A stretch of 64,000 nucleotides of DNA from Microbulbifer sp. YPW1 (GCF_013367775.1 NZ_CP055157.1:1901001-1965000), one strand, 5' to 3'; counted from the first letter of the stretch, positions 53,762 to 62,353 are shown. Notes: a model not told the origin generated them from the sequence alone. A program made the numbers and translations.

Positions 53762-54595
53762 ATGAATTTTTTGCATAGTGCCGACAGCGTGCGCTACCAG
53801 CGTATGACCAACGCCGAGTTGCGCGAGTCTTTCTGTATGGAATCGCTGTTTGAATCCGGCGCGCTTAATCTCACCTATACCGACGTGGATCGCGCTGTCG
53901 TCGGTGCGGCGGTGCCCTTGCGCCACCAGCCACTGTCGCTACCGACCCACAAAGAACTGGCCAGTGACTACTTCTGTGAGCGCCGTGAACTGGGGGTGGT
54001 GAATATCGGCGGAGCCGGTGCCGTTGCGGTGGATGGTAAAGAATTTCCGATGGAAAAGTTCGACAGCCTCTATGTGGCCCGGGGCAGCAAAGCGGTGACC
54101 TTCACCAGCGCCGATGATGCCGTACCGGCGGAGTTCTATCTGGTCAGCTACCCGGCGCACCGGGTGACGGAAACCGTGCATATTCCCTTGGACAAGGCCA
54201 ACCGGGTCGAGCTCGGCAGCATCGACGGCAGCAATGAGCGGGTCATCTGCCAGTCCATCTGCCCGGGCGTTGTGGATAGTTGCCAGCTGGTGATGGGTAT
54301 TACCCGTCTCGCCAACGGCAGTGTGTGGAACACCAAGCCGCCGCACACCCACCGCCGTCGCACCGAGGTGTACCTGTACTTCGATTTCCCCAAAGAAGAG
54401 CGGGTCTTCCATTTTATGGGGCAGCCCCACGAAACCCGCGCGCTGCCACTGGCACCCAAAACGGCGATCGCTTCACCGCACTGGTCCATTCACAGCGGTG
54501 CGGGCAGCTGTAATTACAGTTTTGTCTGGGCCATGGGCGGGGAGAACCAGCAGTTCGACGATATGGATCACCTGCAGCTGGGTGATCTGGGGTGA
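53762..54595 (+). CDS. kduI: 5-keto-4-deoxyuronate isomerase (second copy)
   Basis: 277 residues from the ATG at 53762 with AGGAGC upstream. The cupin metal motif PPHTHRRRTEVYLYF and His in FMGQPHETR are retained, as are CERRELGVVNIGG and VARGSK. It should catalyse the same reaction as the copy at 27895. It follows the DUF4861 gene and ends at a strong terminator, forming a two-gene unit opposite the GH105-SDR-GH2 set. Confidence 0.93.
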   Translation: MNFLHSADSVRYQRMTNAELRESFCMESLFESGALNLTYTDVDRAVVGAAVPLRHQPLSLPTHKELASDYFCERRELGVVNIGGAGAVAVDGKEFPMEKFDSLYVARGSKAVTFTSADDAVPAEFYLVSYPAHRVTETVHIPLDKANRVELGSIDGSNERVICQSICPGVVDSCQLVMGITRLANGSVWNTKPPHTHRRRTEVYLYFDFPKEERVFHFMGQPHETRALPLAPKTAIASPHWSIHSGAGSCNYSFVWAMGGENQQFDDMDHLQLGDLG

Positions 54596-54637
54596 CGCAC
54601 TAACGATCCTTCTTTTCTCTCTCCATCCACGCAATTT

Positions 54638-54661
54638 GCCCCACCCAGGTGGGGCTTTTTT
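54638..54661 (+). terminator. Intrinsic terminator of second kduI
   Basis: GCCCCACC (54638-54645) pairs with GGTGGGGC (54648-54655), then six T residues. A second perfect hairpin GGCGGCACTCGGTGCCGCC follows at 54669-54687, without a T tract. Confidence 0.88.
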
Positions 54662-54696
54662 GTGGCAAGGCGGCACTCGGTGCCGCCTGTGACAGA

Positions 54697-56772
54697 TCAA
54701 TAGGCGCGGGTTTTCACGTAGTAACAGCCATTATTGGGCTGGTATTTTAGGGTCGTTCCCGAAAAACCATTGGAAGAGGCGTAGTTCGAGGAAACGGCCA
54801 GCGAGCCGCTACCATCCACGGATGTGATGGTGCCGCGAAAATCACAGCTTGGGTTGGCATCGCTGTCCCATACCTGCAGGCTCTCTCCGCTCAGGTCGCG
54901 ATCGAACTGTACGCAGGCCCCGGCCTGTAGTGTCACTTCGGTGCGCTGATCCCAGGGAATTGTGATGATCGTGCTACAGCTGCCGCCGCCGCCACTGGAG
55001 CTGCTGCTCGAGCTGCTTGAGCCACCAGAAGAACTGCTGGAAGAGCTGCTCGACGAGCCCCCTCCTGAGCTGCTGCTGGTATAGACCCCTGACAGGGGCA
55101 TCTGCTGGGCGACCAGTTCGGCGTTGTCCTGGTTCCAGCTGGCAATCGGTGTACCGCTGATATTCAGGTGCTTGTACTGGTTACCATCCCAGGCAAAGGC
55201 ATAACTCACCCCGGCATCGTCAAACAGCCCCCAGGGAACAATGCTGGAGCCGGCACTGACCCCCTTGGAAAAACTGTTGTTAAGAAACACATTGTTTGGG
55301 CCGGTGGGGCCGGACCAGTCACTTGCGTGATCGCCCGAACCGTACCAGACAGGCTGCCAGGTACCGCTGTCCGGCGCGCCATTGGCCCAGTTTCTATGCT
55401 CAAAGGGGACGGCGACGGTATTGTTGCGAATCAGGTTGTTGCGCTCCCAGCCGCCGTGCAGGTTGATATCGCAGTCGAGGGTATTGTTCTCCACGATATT
55501 GCCGGTGGCGGACCACTGCAATGTGAGATGGCGCAGTCGCTCCAGCGTATTGCCCTGGATCAGGCTGTCGTAGAGTTTTGAGCCGCGCACATAACCGTTG
55601 CCCCCAGCACCCTTGTTCCAGGAACCGTGGAAATGGTTGTTCTTGAATGTCATATGGCGGGCGAACTCGGTCACTAGTGGGTGGGAGCCCATCATCTCGA
55701 TGCGTACGTTATCCACCCAGCCATCGGTCGCCCACTTGAAAATAATGCCGTGGATGGCGTCCTCCGGGCACAGATTGACATACTTGTGCCCGACGCCAGA
55801 GGGGTTGGACGTGGAGTAATCGTTGCCGTTGTAACCCGCACAATTGGTACCCGTGGTGGACATCTGCAGGTAAAAATCGCGGAAGCCCACATCCTGTACT
55901 GCGGTGACCGGCATAACCCGGCTCTTGTAACCGCTGCTGTTATTAATCGGTATATCGAATTCCAGCGGCGCGTTGAGCGTGACGGTATCGTTGCTGGTAT
56001 TGCGTGCCGTGACGGTAAAGATCTGTGTGCGCATATGCCCGGTTTGCAGGTGCGATTTCGAGCGCTTGCTGCTGGGTACCTCGCCCAGATCCAGGAAGGC
56101 GGTATCGGTGGCAGCACCCACGTAGATCAGATCGCCTACTGAAAACTTGCTGGCAGCATTGGCTTCCAGGTGGAGCACTGTGTCACCGAGGGATGCAGCC
56201 TGGTCAAACTCGATGCCGTGTTTCCAGTGAAAATTGACACTGCCCTCATAGGCGGGTTCGTTGGCGTGCTTGATGCGGGTTTCCGCGCGGAAGGCACCGA
56301 AGCCCGGCCAGTACTTCTTGTCAAAGTCAGGCGCGCCACTGGCGTCGACACCGTAAGGTTGCCAGCTGCGCACGGTAATTTTGGTGCCGCTGCTCGGGGA
56401 ATTGCCGGCGCCGAGAATCACCACGCCCGAGCGATCCACATGTACCTCATCGTCCAGGTGTATTTCACCGGCGGGTAATTGGATTGCGATGCGGTTGGAT
56501 GGTGAGTTCCCAAGAGGGATCATGGTATCGATGATGTTTTGCAGTGCGGCGCTATCATCTATTCCGTCACTGGCAATCACACCGTGGCTGGCGGCATTGA
56601 TCGTCTGACTGAAACTGCTGGGTAGTGGTTGGCCGCCGCGATAGCCGGGGGCAGCCTGCAGTGGGGCACTGGCCATCGCCAGTGATAGCGACAGGGGTGC
56701 CAGATACACCGCACCGATGCGGGCATACTTTCTCAATCTTCGCTGTTTTGCGATCGCTATTTCGTTATTCAT
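54697..56772 (-). CDS. Secreted beta-helix protein with poly-Ser linker and C-terminal module
   Basis: 691 residues from the ATG at 56772 (GGAG seven bases upstream). Signal peptide region about 8-42 ends SAPLQA. The catalytic-type domain (about 50-560) is a right-handed beta-helix opening SFSQTINAASHGVIASDGID, with IQLPAGEIHLDDEVHVDR and many Asn-rich turns (NNTLDCDINLHGGWERNN), lyase- or hydrolase-like but without a decisive active-site motif. Residues about 566-598 are an almost pure Ser/Gly linker. The last 93 residues (599-691) form a compact module with four Cys and a ...GCYYVKTRAY end. Poly-Ser linkers are typical of Saccharophagus- and Cellvibrio-type secreted enzymes. Confidence 0.82.
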   Translation of the reverse strand: MNNEIAIAKQRRLRKYARIGAVYLAPLSLSLAMASAPLQAAPGYRGGQPLPSSFSQTINAASHGVIASDGIDDSAALQNIIDTMIPLGNSPSNRIAIQLPAGEIHLDDEVHVDRSGVVILGAGNSPSSGTKITVRSWQPYGVDASGAPDFDKKYWPGFGAFRAETRIKHANEPAYEGSVNFHWKHGIEFDQAASLGDTVLHLEANAASKFSVGDLIYVGAATDTAFLDLGEVPSSKRSKSHLQTGHMRTQIFTVTARNTSNDTVTLNAPLEFDIPINNSSGYKSRVMPVTAVQDVGFRDFYLQMSTTGTNCAGYNGNDYSTSNPSGVGHKYVNLCPEDAIHGIIFKWATDGWVDNVRIEMMGSHPLVTEFARHMTFKNNHFHGSWNKGAGGNGYVRGSKLYDSLIQGNTLERLRHLTLQWSATGNIVENNTLDCDINLHGGWERNNLIRNNTVAVPFEHRNWANGAPDSGTWQPVWYGSGDHASDWSGPTGPNNVFLNNSFSKGVSAGSSIVPWGLFDDAGVSYAFAWDGNQYKHLNISGTPIASWNQDNAELVAQQMPLSGVYTSSSSGGGSSSSSSSSSSGGSSSSSSSSSGGGGSCSTIITIPWDQRTEVTLQAGACVQFDRDLSGESLQVWDSDANPSCDFRGTITSVDGSGSLAVSSNYASSNGFSGTTLKYQPNNGCYYVKTRAY

Positions 56773-56883
56773 TATTATCTCCGGAATATTCCAGGATTGG
56801 GTGGCTGGCATGTTGCCATCGGGTGGCTACGCCAGGTTTGGAAAGAAGCGGCAGCCAAAACCACCACTGCGCGGCCGCTCCCC

Positions 56884-56909
56884 GTCGACTCAGAACCTAC
56901 CGAGTCGAC
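56884..56909. repeat. 8-bp inverted repeat in 5' leader
   Basis: GTCGACTC (56884-56891) and GAGTCGAC (56902-56909) are perfectly inverted around a 10-nt loop, about 110 bases before the beta-helix protein start. It could be an operator or an mRNA hairpin. Confidence 0.5.
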
Positions 56910-57116
56910 TGACAAAATTTAGGGAGCTTTATCTGGCCTTACAATCATGCCACTAGGCTTTTTGTCTAAAACGCAATAAATCACCCAGATCTGGCGCCAT
57001 ATTCCCTCACTCTGGCCATTTAATGCTCGAAAAATAAACACTTGGCCCGGGTTGCTAGAGGAATAGCGGCTTTCTGACCCCTATCACTTGTCATTTCACC
57101 TAAAACTGAGTTTAAT

Positions 57117-57135
57117 TGGTCCGGTGGTCTTACCA
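57117..57135. promoter_or_regulatory. 19-bp uronate operator before uxuA
   Basis: TGGTCCGGTGGTCTTACCA, 92 bases before the uxuA start. A related half-site GGCCTTACAA at 56936-56945 lies closer to the beta-helix gene. Confidence 0.68.
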
Positions 57136-57226
57136 GTTGCGCGTTCAATCATCGATCGCGATCTGCCGCTTGAGCCGAGGCTCGCGATGACAAGACCCTG
57201 AAAGAGGAATGAATAGGAATAGTCCG

Positions 57227-58402
57227 ATGCAAGAGACATGGCGCTGGTTTGGACCAGATGACGGAATCACCCTGCGGCATATTGCCCAGGCGGGAGCGAC
57301 GGGGATCGTGAGTGCACTGCACGAGATCCCGGCGGGTGAGCTGTGGCCGGAAGACGCCATTCAGCAGCGCAAGTCCATGATCGAGGCCGAGGGGCTCAGC
57401 TGGTCAGTGATTGAAAGTATTCCAGTGCACAATGATATAAAAGCGCGCACCGGCGATTTTGAGCGGATGATTGAGAACTACCGGCAGTCGGTGATCAATG
57501 CGGGCAAGGCCGGTGTCACCACCATCTGCTACAACTTTATGCCGGTAGTGGACTGGACCCGCACCAACCTGAATTACACCCTGCCGAATGGCAGTCAGGC
57601 CCTGCGCTTTGAGATGGCCGACTTTGCCGCCTACGATATTCACGTACTCAAACGACCCGGTGCGGAAGGGGACTACCCCGCAGATGTTCTCGCGCGTGCA
57701 GAGAACTATCTGCAGCAAATGAACGGCGATGAACTGGCACAGCTCGAGCGCAATATTATTGCCGGACTGCCCGGTGGGGAGGGTTCCCACGATCGCGACA
57801 GTATCCGCGAGTCCATACAGTTATTTAATGCACTGGGTACCGACCGGTTTCGTGAAAACCTGTTCCTGTTTCTGCAGGAAATCATACCCGCGGCGGAGTC
57901 CGTCGGTGTGAAAATGTGTATCCACCCGGATGACCCGCCCTTTTCCCTGTTCGGCTTGCCGCGCGTCGTATCTACCGCAGAGGATGCGCGTGCTCTACTT
58001 GGTGCCTACCCAAGCCCGTCCAACGGCTTGACCATGTGTGCAGGATCCTTCGGCGCGCGCGCCGATAATGACCTGGTTTCGATGACCCGTGAATTTGCTG
58101 AGCGCATTTACTTTGTGCATCTGCGCAATGTCATCCGCGAACCCGACGGCTCGTTTTACGAGTCCGACCACCTGAATGGTGACAACGACATGGTCGGCCT
58201 GATCCGGGCGCTTCTTGAGGAGGAGGGGCGTCGTCGCGGAACCGGCGATGGTTGTGAGATTCCCATGCGCCCGGACCACGGTCATCTGATGGCAGACGAG
58301 CTGCAAGTGGGCTCGGCCAAGCCGGGGTACTCCTATGTTGGTCGCCTCAAGGGGCTGGCGGAGCTGCGCGGAGTCATCCATGCGTTGAAAAGCCTCGGCT
58401 AA
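57227..58402 (+). CDS. uxuA: Mannonate dehydratase
   Basis: 391 residues from the ATG at 57227 (AGGA eight bases upstream), preferred to the ATG at 57209, which overlaps its own site; E. coli UxuA has 394. Family blocks: TWRWFGPDDGITLRHIAQAG, GIVSALHEIPAGELW, SIPVHNDIKA, CYNFMPVVDWTRTNL, the metal site MCIHPDDPPFSLFGLPRV and the C-terminal RPDHGHLMADEL. It dehydrates D-mannonate to KDG with Fe(II)/Mn(II), the last step of the glucuronate branch. The uxuB-like gene follows after eight bases. Confidence 0.95.
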   Translation: MQETWRWFGPDDGITLRHIAQAGATGIVSALHEIPAGELWPEDAIQQRKSMIEAEGLSWSVIESIPVHNDIKARTGDFERMIENYRQSVINAGKAGVTTICYNFMPVVDWTRTNLNYTLPNGSQALRFEMADFAAYDIHVLKRPGAEGDYPADVLARAENYLQQMNGDELAQLERNIIAGLPGGEGSHDRDSIRESIQLFNALGTDRFRENLFLFLQEIIPAAESVGVKMCIHPDDPPFSLFGLPRVVSTAEDARALLGAYPSPSNGLTMCAGSFGARADNDLVSMTREFAERIYFVHLRNVIREPDGSFYESDHLNGDNDMVGLIRALLEEEGRRRGTGDGCEIPMRPDHGHLMADELQVGSAKPGYSYVGRLKGLAELRGVIHALKSLG

Positions 58403-58410
58403 GGTGCGCT

Positions 58411-59961
58411 ATGCCTATTTTTTCAAAACAGGCTTCTTCGCAAACTTCCAAGCTTTATCTGCAGTTTCTCAAGGCCGTTTCTGAGAAACGGAATACCGTC
58501 GGCAACGATGTAGCCATGCCGGGCTACAATCCCGCGGACTCCGGTAGTGGCATTGTCCACATTGGTATCGGTAATTTTCATCGTGCGCACCAGGCGGTGT
58601 ATGTGGATGAGATTTTGCGTCGGGGTGGCGGTGATTGGCGGATTACTGCGGTCAGCCTGCGCAGCCCGGACATGCGGGATCGCCTGCAATCGCAGAACGG
58701 TCTCTACACGCTGTGCGAGCGCAATGGTGACGCCGGCAAGTTGCGGGTCGTGGGCGCCGTGGCGAAAGTGCTGGTCGCGCCGGAAAACCCCGCCGCGGTG
58801 ATTGAGGCGCTGGCTGCGGAATCTACCCATGTGGTTACCGCGACGGTCACGGAAAAAGGCTATTGCCTGAAGCCTGGTTCGCGCGCTCTGGATCTCTCAC
58901 ATCCGGATATCGAGCACGATATCTTGCACCCGGGCACTCCAAAAACCCTACATGGCTTTGTTCTGGCCGCCTGCCGTTTGCGCCGCGCGCGTGGGCTTGC
59001 GGGGTTCAATCTACTCAGCTGTGACAACCTGCCAGATAACGGTGCACTGTTACGGGATTGCCTGCTGACCGCGGCGCGCCTGCAGGATAGCGGCCTGGCG
59101 CGATGGATGGAGCAGCATATAGGGTTCTGTAGCACGATGGTGGACTGTATGGTCCCCGCTACCAGTGAGTCCATTGCTGAAGGGATTCAGAGACGCGCCG
59201 GTTACCGCGATACCGCCTGTCTACTGAGCGAAAGTTTTCGCCAGTGGGTTATCGAAGATAACTTTGTCGCGCCCTCCCCGGATTGGCGTTCAGTAGGTGT
59301 GAGCGTGGTTGCGGATGTGGCGCCCTACGAGCGTATGAAGTTACGTCTGTTGAATGGCAGTCATTCGGCTCTGGCATTTCTCGGCGCCTTGTTCGGCTAC
59401 TCCTATATTTATGAGGCCGCGGCGGATCCGCTGCTCCGAAAATTCGTACTGGCATTGATGCAGCGGGAAATACTGCCAACATTGCAGCCGCTGCCCGATG
59501 TGGATCTCAGGCAGTATTGCGATACGCTGATCGCCCGTTTTTCCAATCCTTCGGTACCTTATACCTGCCAGCAGGTGGCTTCCGACAGTAGTCAGAAACT
59601 CCCGCAGCGCATTCTTGAGCCTGCGCTTGAGGGGATCGAGGGAGGGTGGGAAATTCCGTTACTGAGTGCGGTGGTGGCCGCCTGGATTGCCTGTATATAC
59701 CGGGGCTCTTTCGGTCAGCAGTGTTTTCCACCGAACGACCCCGGAGCGCGCCAGTTGGTAGACATGCTGAAGCGTCAGAAAGAGCAGGAGGACTTCCCCA
59801 CCCGGGATCACGTGACGGCCCTGCTGACCCACGCCGGTATAGTTTTCCCCAGGCTATTGAAGAGTGAAAAATTTACCGACGCGGTCCACACTGCGCTGGA
59901 GCGCTTTATTGCAGGCGGCAGGCGGACGCTACTGAAAGAAATATTGGGTAGATCCCGGTAA
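58411..59961 (+). CDS. uxuB: Fructuronate reductase (UxuB)
   Basis: 516 residues. Mannitol-dehydrogenase family: GIVHIGIGNFHRAHQAVYVDE, VTATVTEKGYC, FNLLSCDNLPDNG, then TMVDCMVPATSE, FRQWVIEDNFV and MKLRLLNGSHSALAFLGALFG. It reduces D-fructuronate to D-mannonate with NADH, and its place directly after uxuA fixes this role better than for the relative at 34802. The N-terminus is about 25 residues longer than in E. coli UxuB. AGGTG precedes the ATG. Confidence 0.9.
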   Translation: MPIFSKQASSQTSKLYLQFLKAVSEKRNTVGNDVAMPGYNPADSGSGIVHIGIGNFHRAHQAVYVDEILRRGGGDWRITAVSLRSPDMRDRLQSQNGLYTLCERNGDAGKLRVVGAVAKVLVAPENPAAVIEALAAESTHVVTATVTEKGYCLKPGSRALDLSHPDIEHDILHPGTPKTLHGFVLAACRLRRARGLAGFNLLSCDNLPDNGALLRDCLLTAARLQDSGLARWMEQHIGFCSTMVDCMVPATSESIAEGIQRRAGYRDTACLLSESFRQWVIEDNFVAPSPDWRSVGVSVVADVAPYERMKLRLLNGSHSALAFLGALFGYSYIYEAAADPLLRKFVLALMQREILPTLQPLPDVDLRQYCDTLIARFSNPSVPYTCQQVASDSSQKLPQRILEPALEGIEGGWEIPLLSAVVAAWIACIYRGSFGQQCFPPNDPGARQLVDMLKRQKEQEDFPTRDHVTALLTHAGIVFPRLLKSEKFTDAVHTALERFIAGGRRTLLKEILGRSR

Positions 59962-60045
59962 CGGACGAAACTCTTTGTGTTTCTGGGCGTTCCCGGGCTC
60001 TCTTTGAATGCTTGGATGAGCGGTATTCTGCAGCTGGAAAGTAGC

Positions 60046-60753
60046 TCAGGCTGGGTCCTGTTCAAAATAGGTTGCGGCCGCCGCGGTGGCGTTGTCGATA
60101 TGGTTACGCATGGCTGCGCGGGCTTTTTCCGGATTGCGCTGTTCCAGCGCGAGAATGATCTTGCGGTGATCCTCAATGGAAGGGTGCACCCCTTCGGCAC
60201 GCAGTCGCTCCATAAAGCCGGTGCTCAGCTCTGACTGGTTACGCAGTTCCCACAGCCAGTTGACGATACCGATAATCGCAGTGTTCTGGGAAGCTTCGGC
60301 AATAATGCTGTGGAATTTCCAGTCCGCTTTTTCGGAGGCATCTGCCCGGCTTTCTTCCTCCTCCATTTCTTTGAGGACCTGCTTCAGCTCACGAATCTGA
60401 TCACTTGAGATGCGGGCTGCGGCAAGGGCACAGGCTTCTGATTCGATGATGAAGCGGGTTTCCAGGATTTCAAAAGGGCCAACCCCCTTGTCACCAATCT
60501 CCGGTTGGGCTTGCTGGTACTGCTTCTGGGTGGCGTAGATGCCGGAGCCGGTGCGGATTTCGATAACACCGGAAATTTCCAGGGCAATCATCGCTTCACG
60601 GATGGTCGGTCGGCTGACGCCGAGTTTGTCCGCCAGTACCCGTTCCGAGGGCAGGCGCTCTCCGGGCTTGATGGAACCACTGGTGATGAGTCGCGAGAGC
60701 TGCTCGGCAACCTTCAAATAGAGTCTTTCGGCTTTTACTGCTTGCAGTTCCAC
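60046..60753 (-). CDS. FadR-subfamily GntR regulator, second paralogue
   Basis: 235 residues from a GTG at 60753. Winged HTH: ERLYLKVAEQLSRLITSGSI, GERLPSERVLADKLGVSRPT, IREAMIALEISGVIEI; FCD domain with DWKFHSIIAEASQN, IEDHRKIILAL and MRNHIDNATA supplying the metal-binding His. It resembles the regulator at 19584 throughout, so it probably recognises similar TGGT...ACCA operators with a different uronate effector. It is divergent from kdgK over a 520-base region that holds two operators. Confidence 0.88.
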   Translation of the reverse strand: MELQAVKAERLYLKVAEQLSRLITSGSIKPGERLPSERVLADKLGVSRPTIREAMIALEISGVIEIRTGSGIYATQKQYQQAQPEIGDKGVGPFEILETRFIIESEACALAAARISSDQIRELKQVLKEMEEEESRADASEKADWKFHSIIAEASQNTAIIGIVNWLWELRNQSELSTGFMERLRAEGVHPSIEDHRKIILALEQRNPEKARAAMRNHIDNATAAAATYFEQDPA

Positions 60754-61100
60754 GGGTATTGCGCCTCTGTATTTGTTTTTCCAAACAGGGTCGGCAGAAG
60801 TTGCCCCCTGGCTGGTGGCGTTGCTGTCGCTTAGGCTGCAACTTGTCTGACCACCAGTCCTAATATCCTAACGATTCTAGCGAAATACGGTCGGGCTTAG
60901 AAGTTGTTCGCGGAGTAAATTGCGGGGCTCATCTGTTGGGGCTGACCTACGAAGGGGTAACCAGGTAGGTAGATAGGCGCTTTAATTTGGAAATTTAATC
61001 TGCATCCGCCGGCGCCCGAGGGCACAGAAAGTCTGAAATCGGGGTAAAGGCAGGGAGATCGGTCGTCTCTATTGCATGTATTCTCAGTATCAAAATAATC

Positions 61101-61119
61101 TGGTAAGGTGGCATTACCA
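61101..61119. promoter_or_regulatory. 19-bp uronate operator between regulator and kdgK
   Basis: TGGTAAGGTGGCATTACCA, the best match to the recurrent consensus: an inverted repeat with TGGTAA and TTACCA arms. Confidence 0.75.
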
Positions 61120-61177
61120 GTTGGGGCTTTGTTCAGAGGGGCGTGAAAGTGCTGCGCCAGTTGCCTTAATCGGTCAA

Positions 61178-61210
61178 ATTGGTTATACCTGCGAAATATT
61201 TTGGTAAGGC
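61178..61210 (+). promoter_or_regulatory. Paired UxuR/ExuR-like operator before kdgK
   Basis: ATTGGTTATACC, 12 bases, then TGGTAAGGC, 64 bases before the kdgK start. The same two blocks with the same spacing occur at 38203-38235. Confidence 0.72.
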
Positions 61211-61273
61211 CTTGTTGCGTGCTGGCGCGAGAACGGGGCTGTCGGTGATAAATACAATATAGAGGTGGGCACC

Positions 61274-62263
61274 GTGAAATTGGCAGCACTGGGTGAGGTA
61301 ATGGTTGAACTGGCACCGCAAGCGGCGGGCCAGAAAGATGGCGGAGGCCAGGCGAGGGCGCTGCTGGCTCAGTCCTATGCCGGGGACACCTACAACACCG
61401 CGGTGTACATCGCCCGCGGCGGTGTCAGTGTGAGCTATGTAACGTTGCTCGGCGATGATCCGTACAGTGAGGAAGTGCTCACACGCCTTGCTGACGAGGG
61501 CATTGATACCTCGGCCATCGCCCGCCTGCCCGGCCGCTGTCCCGGGCTCTACATGATCCAGAATACCCCGGACGGCGAGCGCTACTTTACCTACTGGCGC
61601 GGCGAAGCGCCTGCGCGGGAGCTGTTTGCCGATCCGGTGCGGCGCGAAGCACTCAAAGCGCACCTGATGCAGATGGACTGCCTGTACCTGTCCGGTATCA
61701 CCCTTGCCATCATGAGTGCCGAAGCGCGCGCTGAACTGCTGGCATTCCTGGCGGCGTATCGCGCCCAGGGCGGTCGCGTCGCCTTCGACAGTAATTATCG
61801 CCCGCGCCTGTGGGCGTCCGCGGATGCCGCGCGCGCAGTGGTTGCGCAGTTCCTGCAGCAGGCAGACATGGCACTGCTGACCTTCGAAGACGAGCAGGCC
61901 CTGTGGGGTGACAAGCGCCCGGGGAGCTGCGTGAAGCGCAATTCCGGTTTCGGCGTATCGGAGCTGGTGATCAAGCGCGGTGCGGAGCCGGTGTTGTTGC
62001 AGGTCGACGGAGCGCTTACCGCTATTGAGGTGCCGCCGGTAAGCAGCGTGGTGGATACCACCGGTGCCGGGGATTCCTTCAATGCGGGCTACCTGGCGGC
62101 ACGCCTGCAAGGCGCGAGCCCGGAGCAGTCGATTGTCGCCGGCAACCGCTGCGCTGCCCAGGTAATCGGCCACCGCGGCGCGATCATTCCGCGGGCTGAC
62201 TATATAGCGGCGCAACAAAATCAAGATTGCGCAAACAGTGCGCAAGTTGTTACGATGGTATGA
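61274..62263 (+). CDS. kdgK: 2-keto-3-deoxygluconate kinase
   Basis: 329 residues from the GTG at 61274, placed by GAGGTGG five bases upstream; a GTG at 61265 overlaps that site. PfkB sugar-kinase fold: LAALGEVMVELAP, SYAGDTYNTAVYIARGG, then VAFDSNYRPRLW, FEDEQALWG and the anion-hole/catalytic VVDTTGAGDSFNAGYLAARL. It phosphorylates KDG to KDPG, where all branches of the locus meet. The last codons carry a TGGTATGACCA element that may act on the dctP gene downstream. Confidence 0.95.
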   Translation: MKLAALGEVMVELAPQAAGQKDGGGQARALLAQSYAGDTYNTAVYIARGGVSVSYVTLLGDDPYSEEVLTRLADEGIDTSAIARLPGRCPGLYMIQNTPDGERYFTYWRGEAPARELFADPVRREALKAHLMQMDCLYLSGITLAIMSAEARAELLAFLAAYRAQGGRVAFDSNYRPRLWASADAARAVVAQFLQQADMALLTFEDEQALWGDKRPGSCVKRNSGFGVSELVIKRGAEPVLLQVDGALTAIEVPPVSSVVDTTGAGDSFNAGYLAARLQGASPEQSIVAGNRCAAQVIGHRGAIIPRADYIAAQQNQDCANSAQVVTMV

Positions 62264-62278
62264 CCAATCTGGTCTGCC
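62256..62278 (+). promoter_or_regulatory. Operator overlapping kdgK stop
   Basis: TGGTATGACCA (62256-62266) spans the kdgK TGA, with TGGTCTGCC following at 62270-62278. It lies about 90 bases before dctP and may govern the TRAP genes. Confidence 0.5.
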
Positions 62279-62353
62279 GCCCGGGCTTTCGTGCTCTTTG
62301 ATGTGGCAAGCCAGCAAACCTGTACCCGATAAGAAATAAATCGCAGGTCACAA

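Larger units (their letters stand above)
60754..61273. other. Divergent regulator / kdgK regulatory region
   Basis: 520 bases, non-coding, with two uronate-type operators (61101-61119 and 61178-61210) nearer kdgK. No gene is visible. Confidence 0.6.

Noticed and set aside
54985..55090. Tandem-repeat-like tract
   Set aside because: It encodes the Ser/Gly linker of the secreted beta-helix protein, so it is a coding low-complexity tract and not a CRISPR or satellite.
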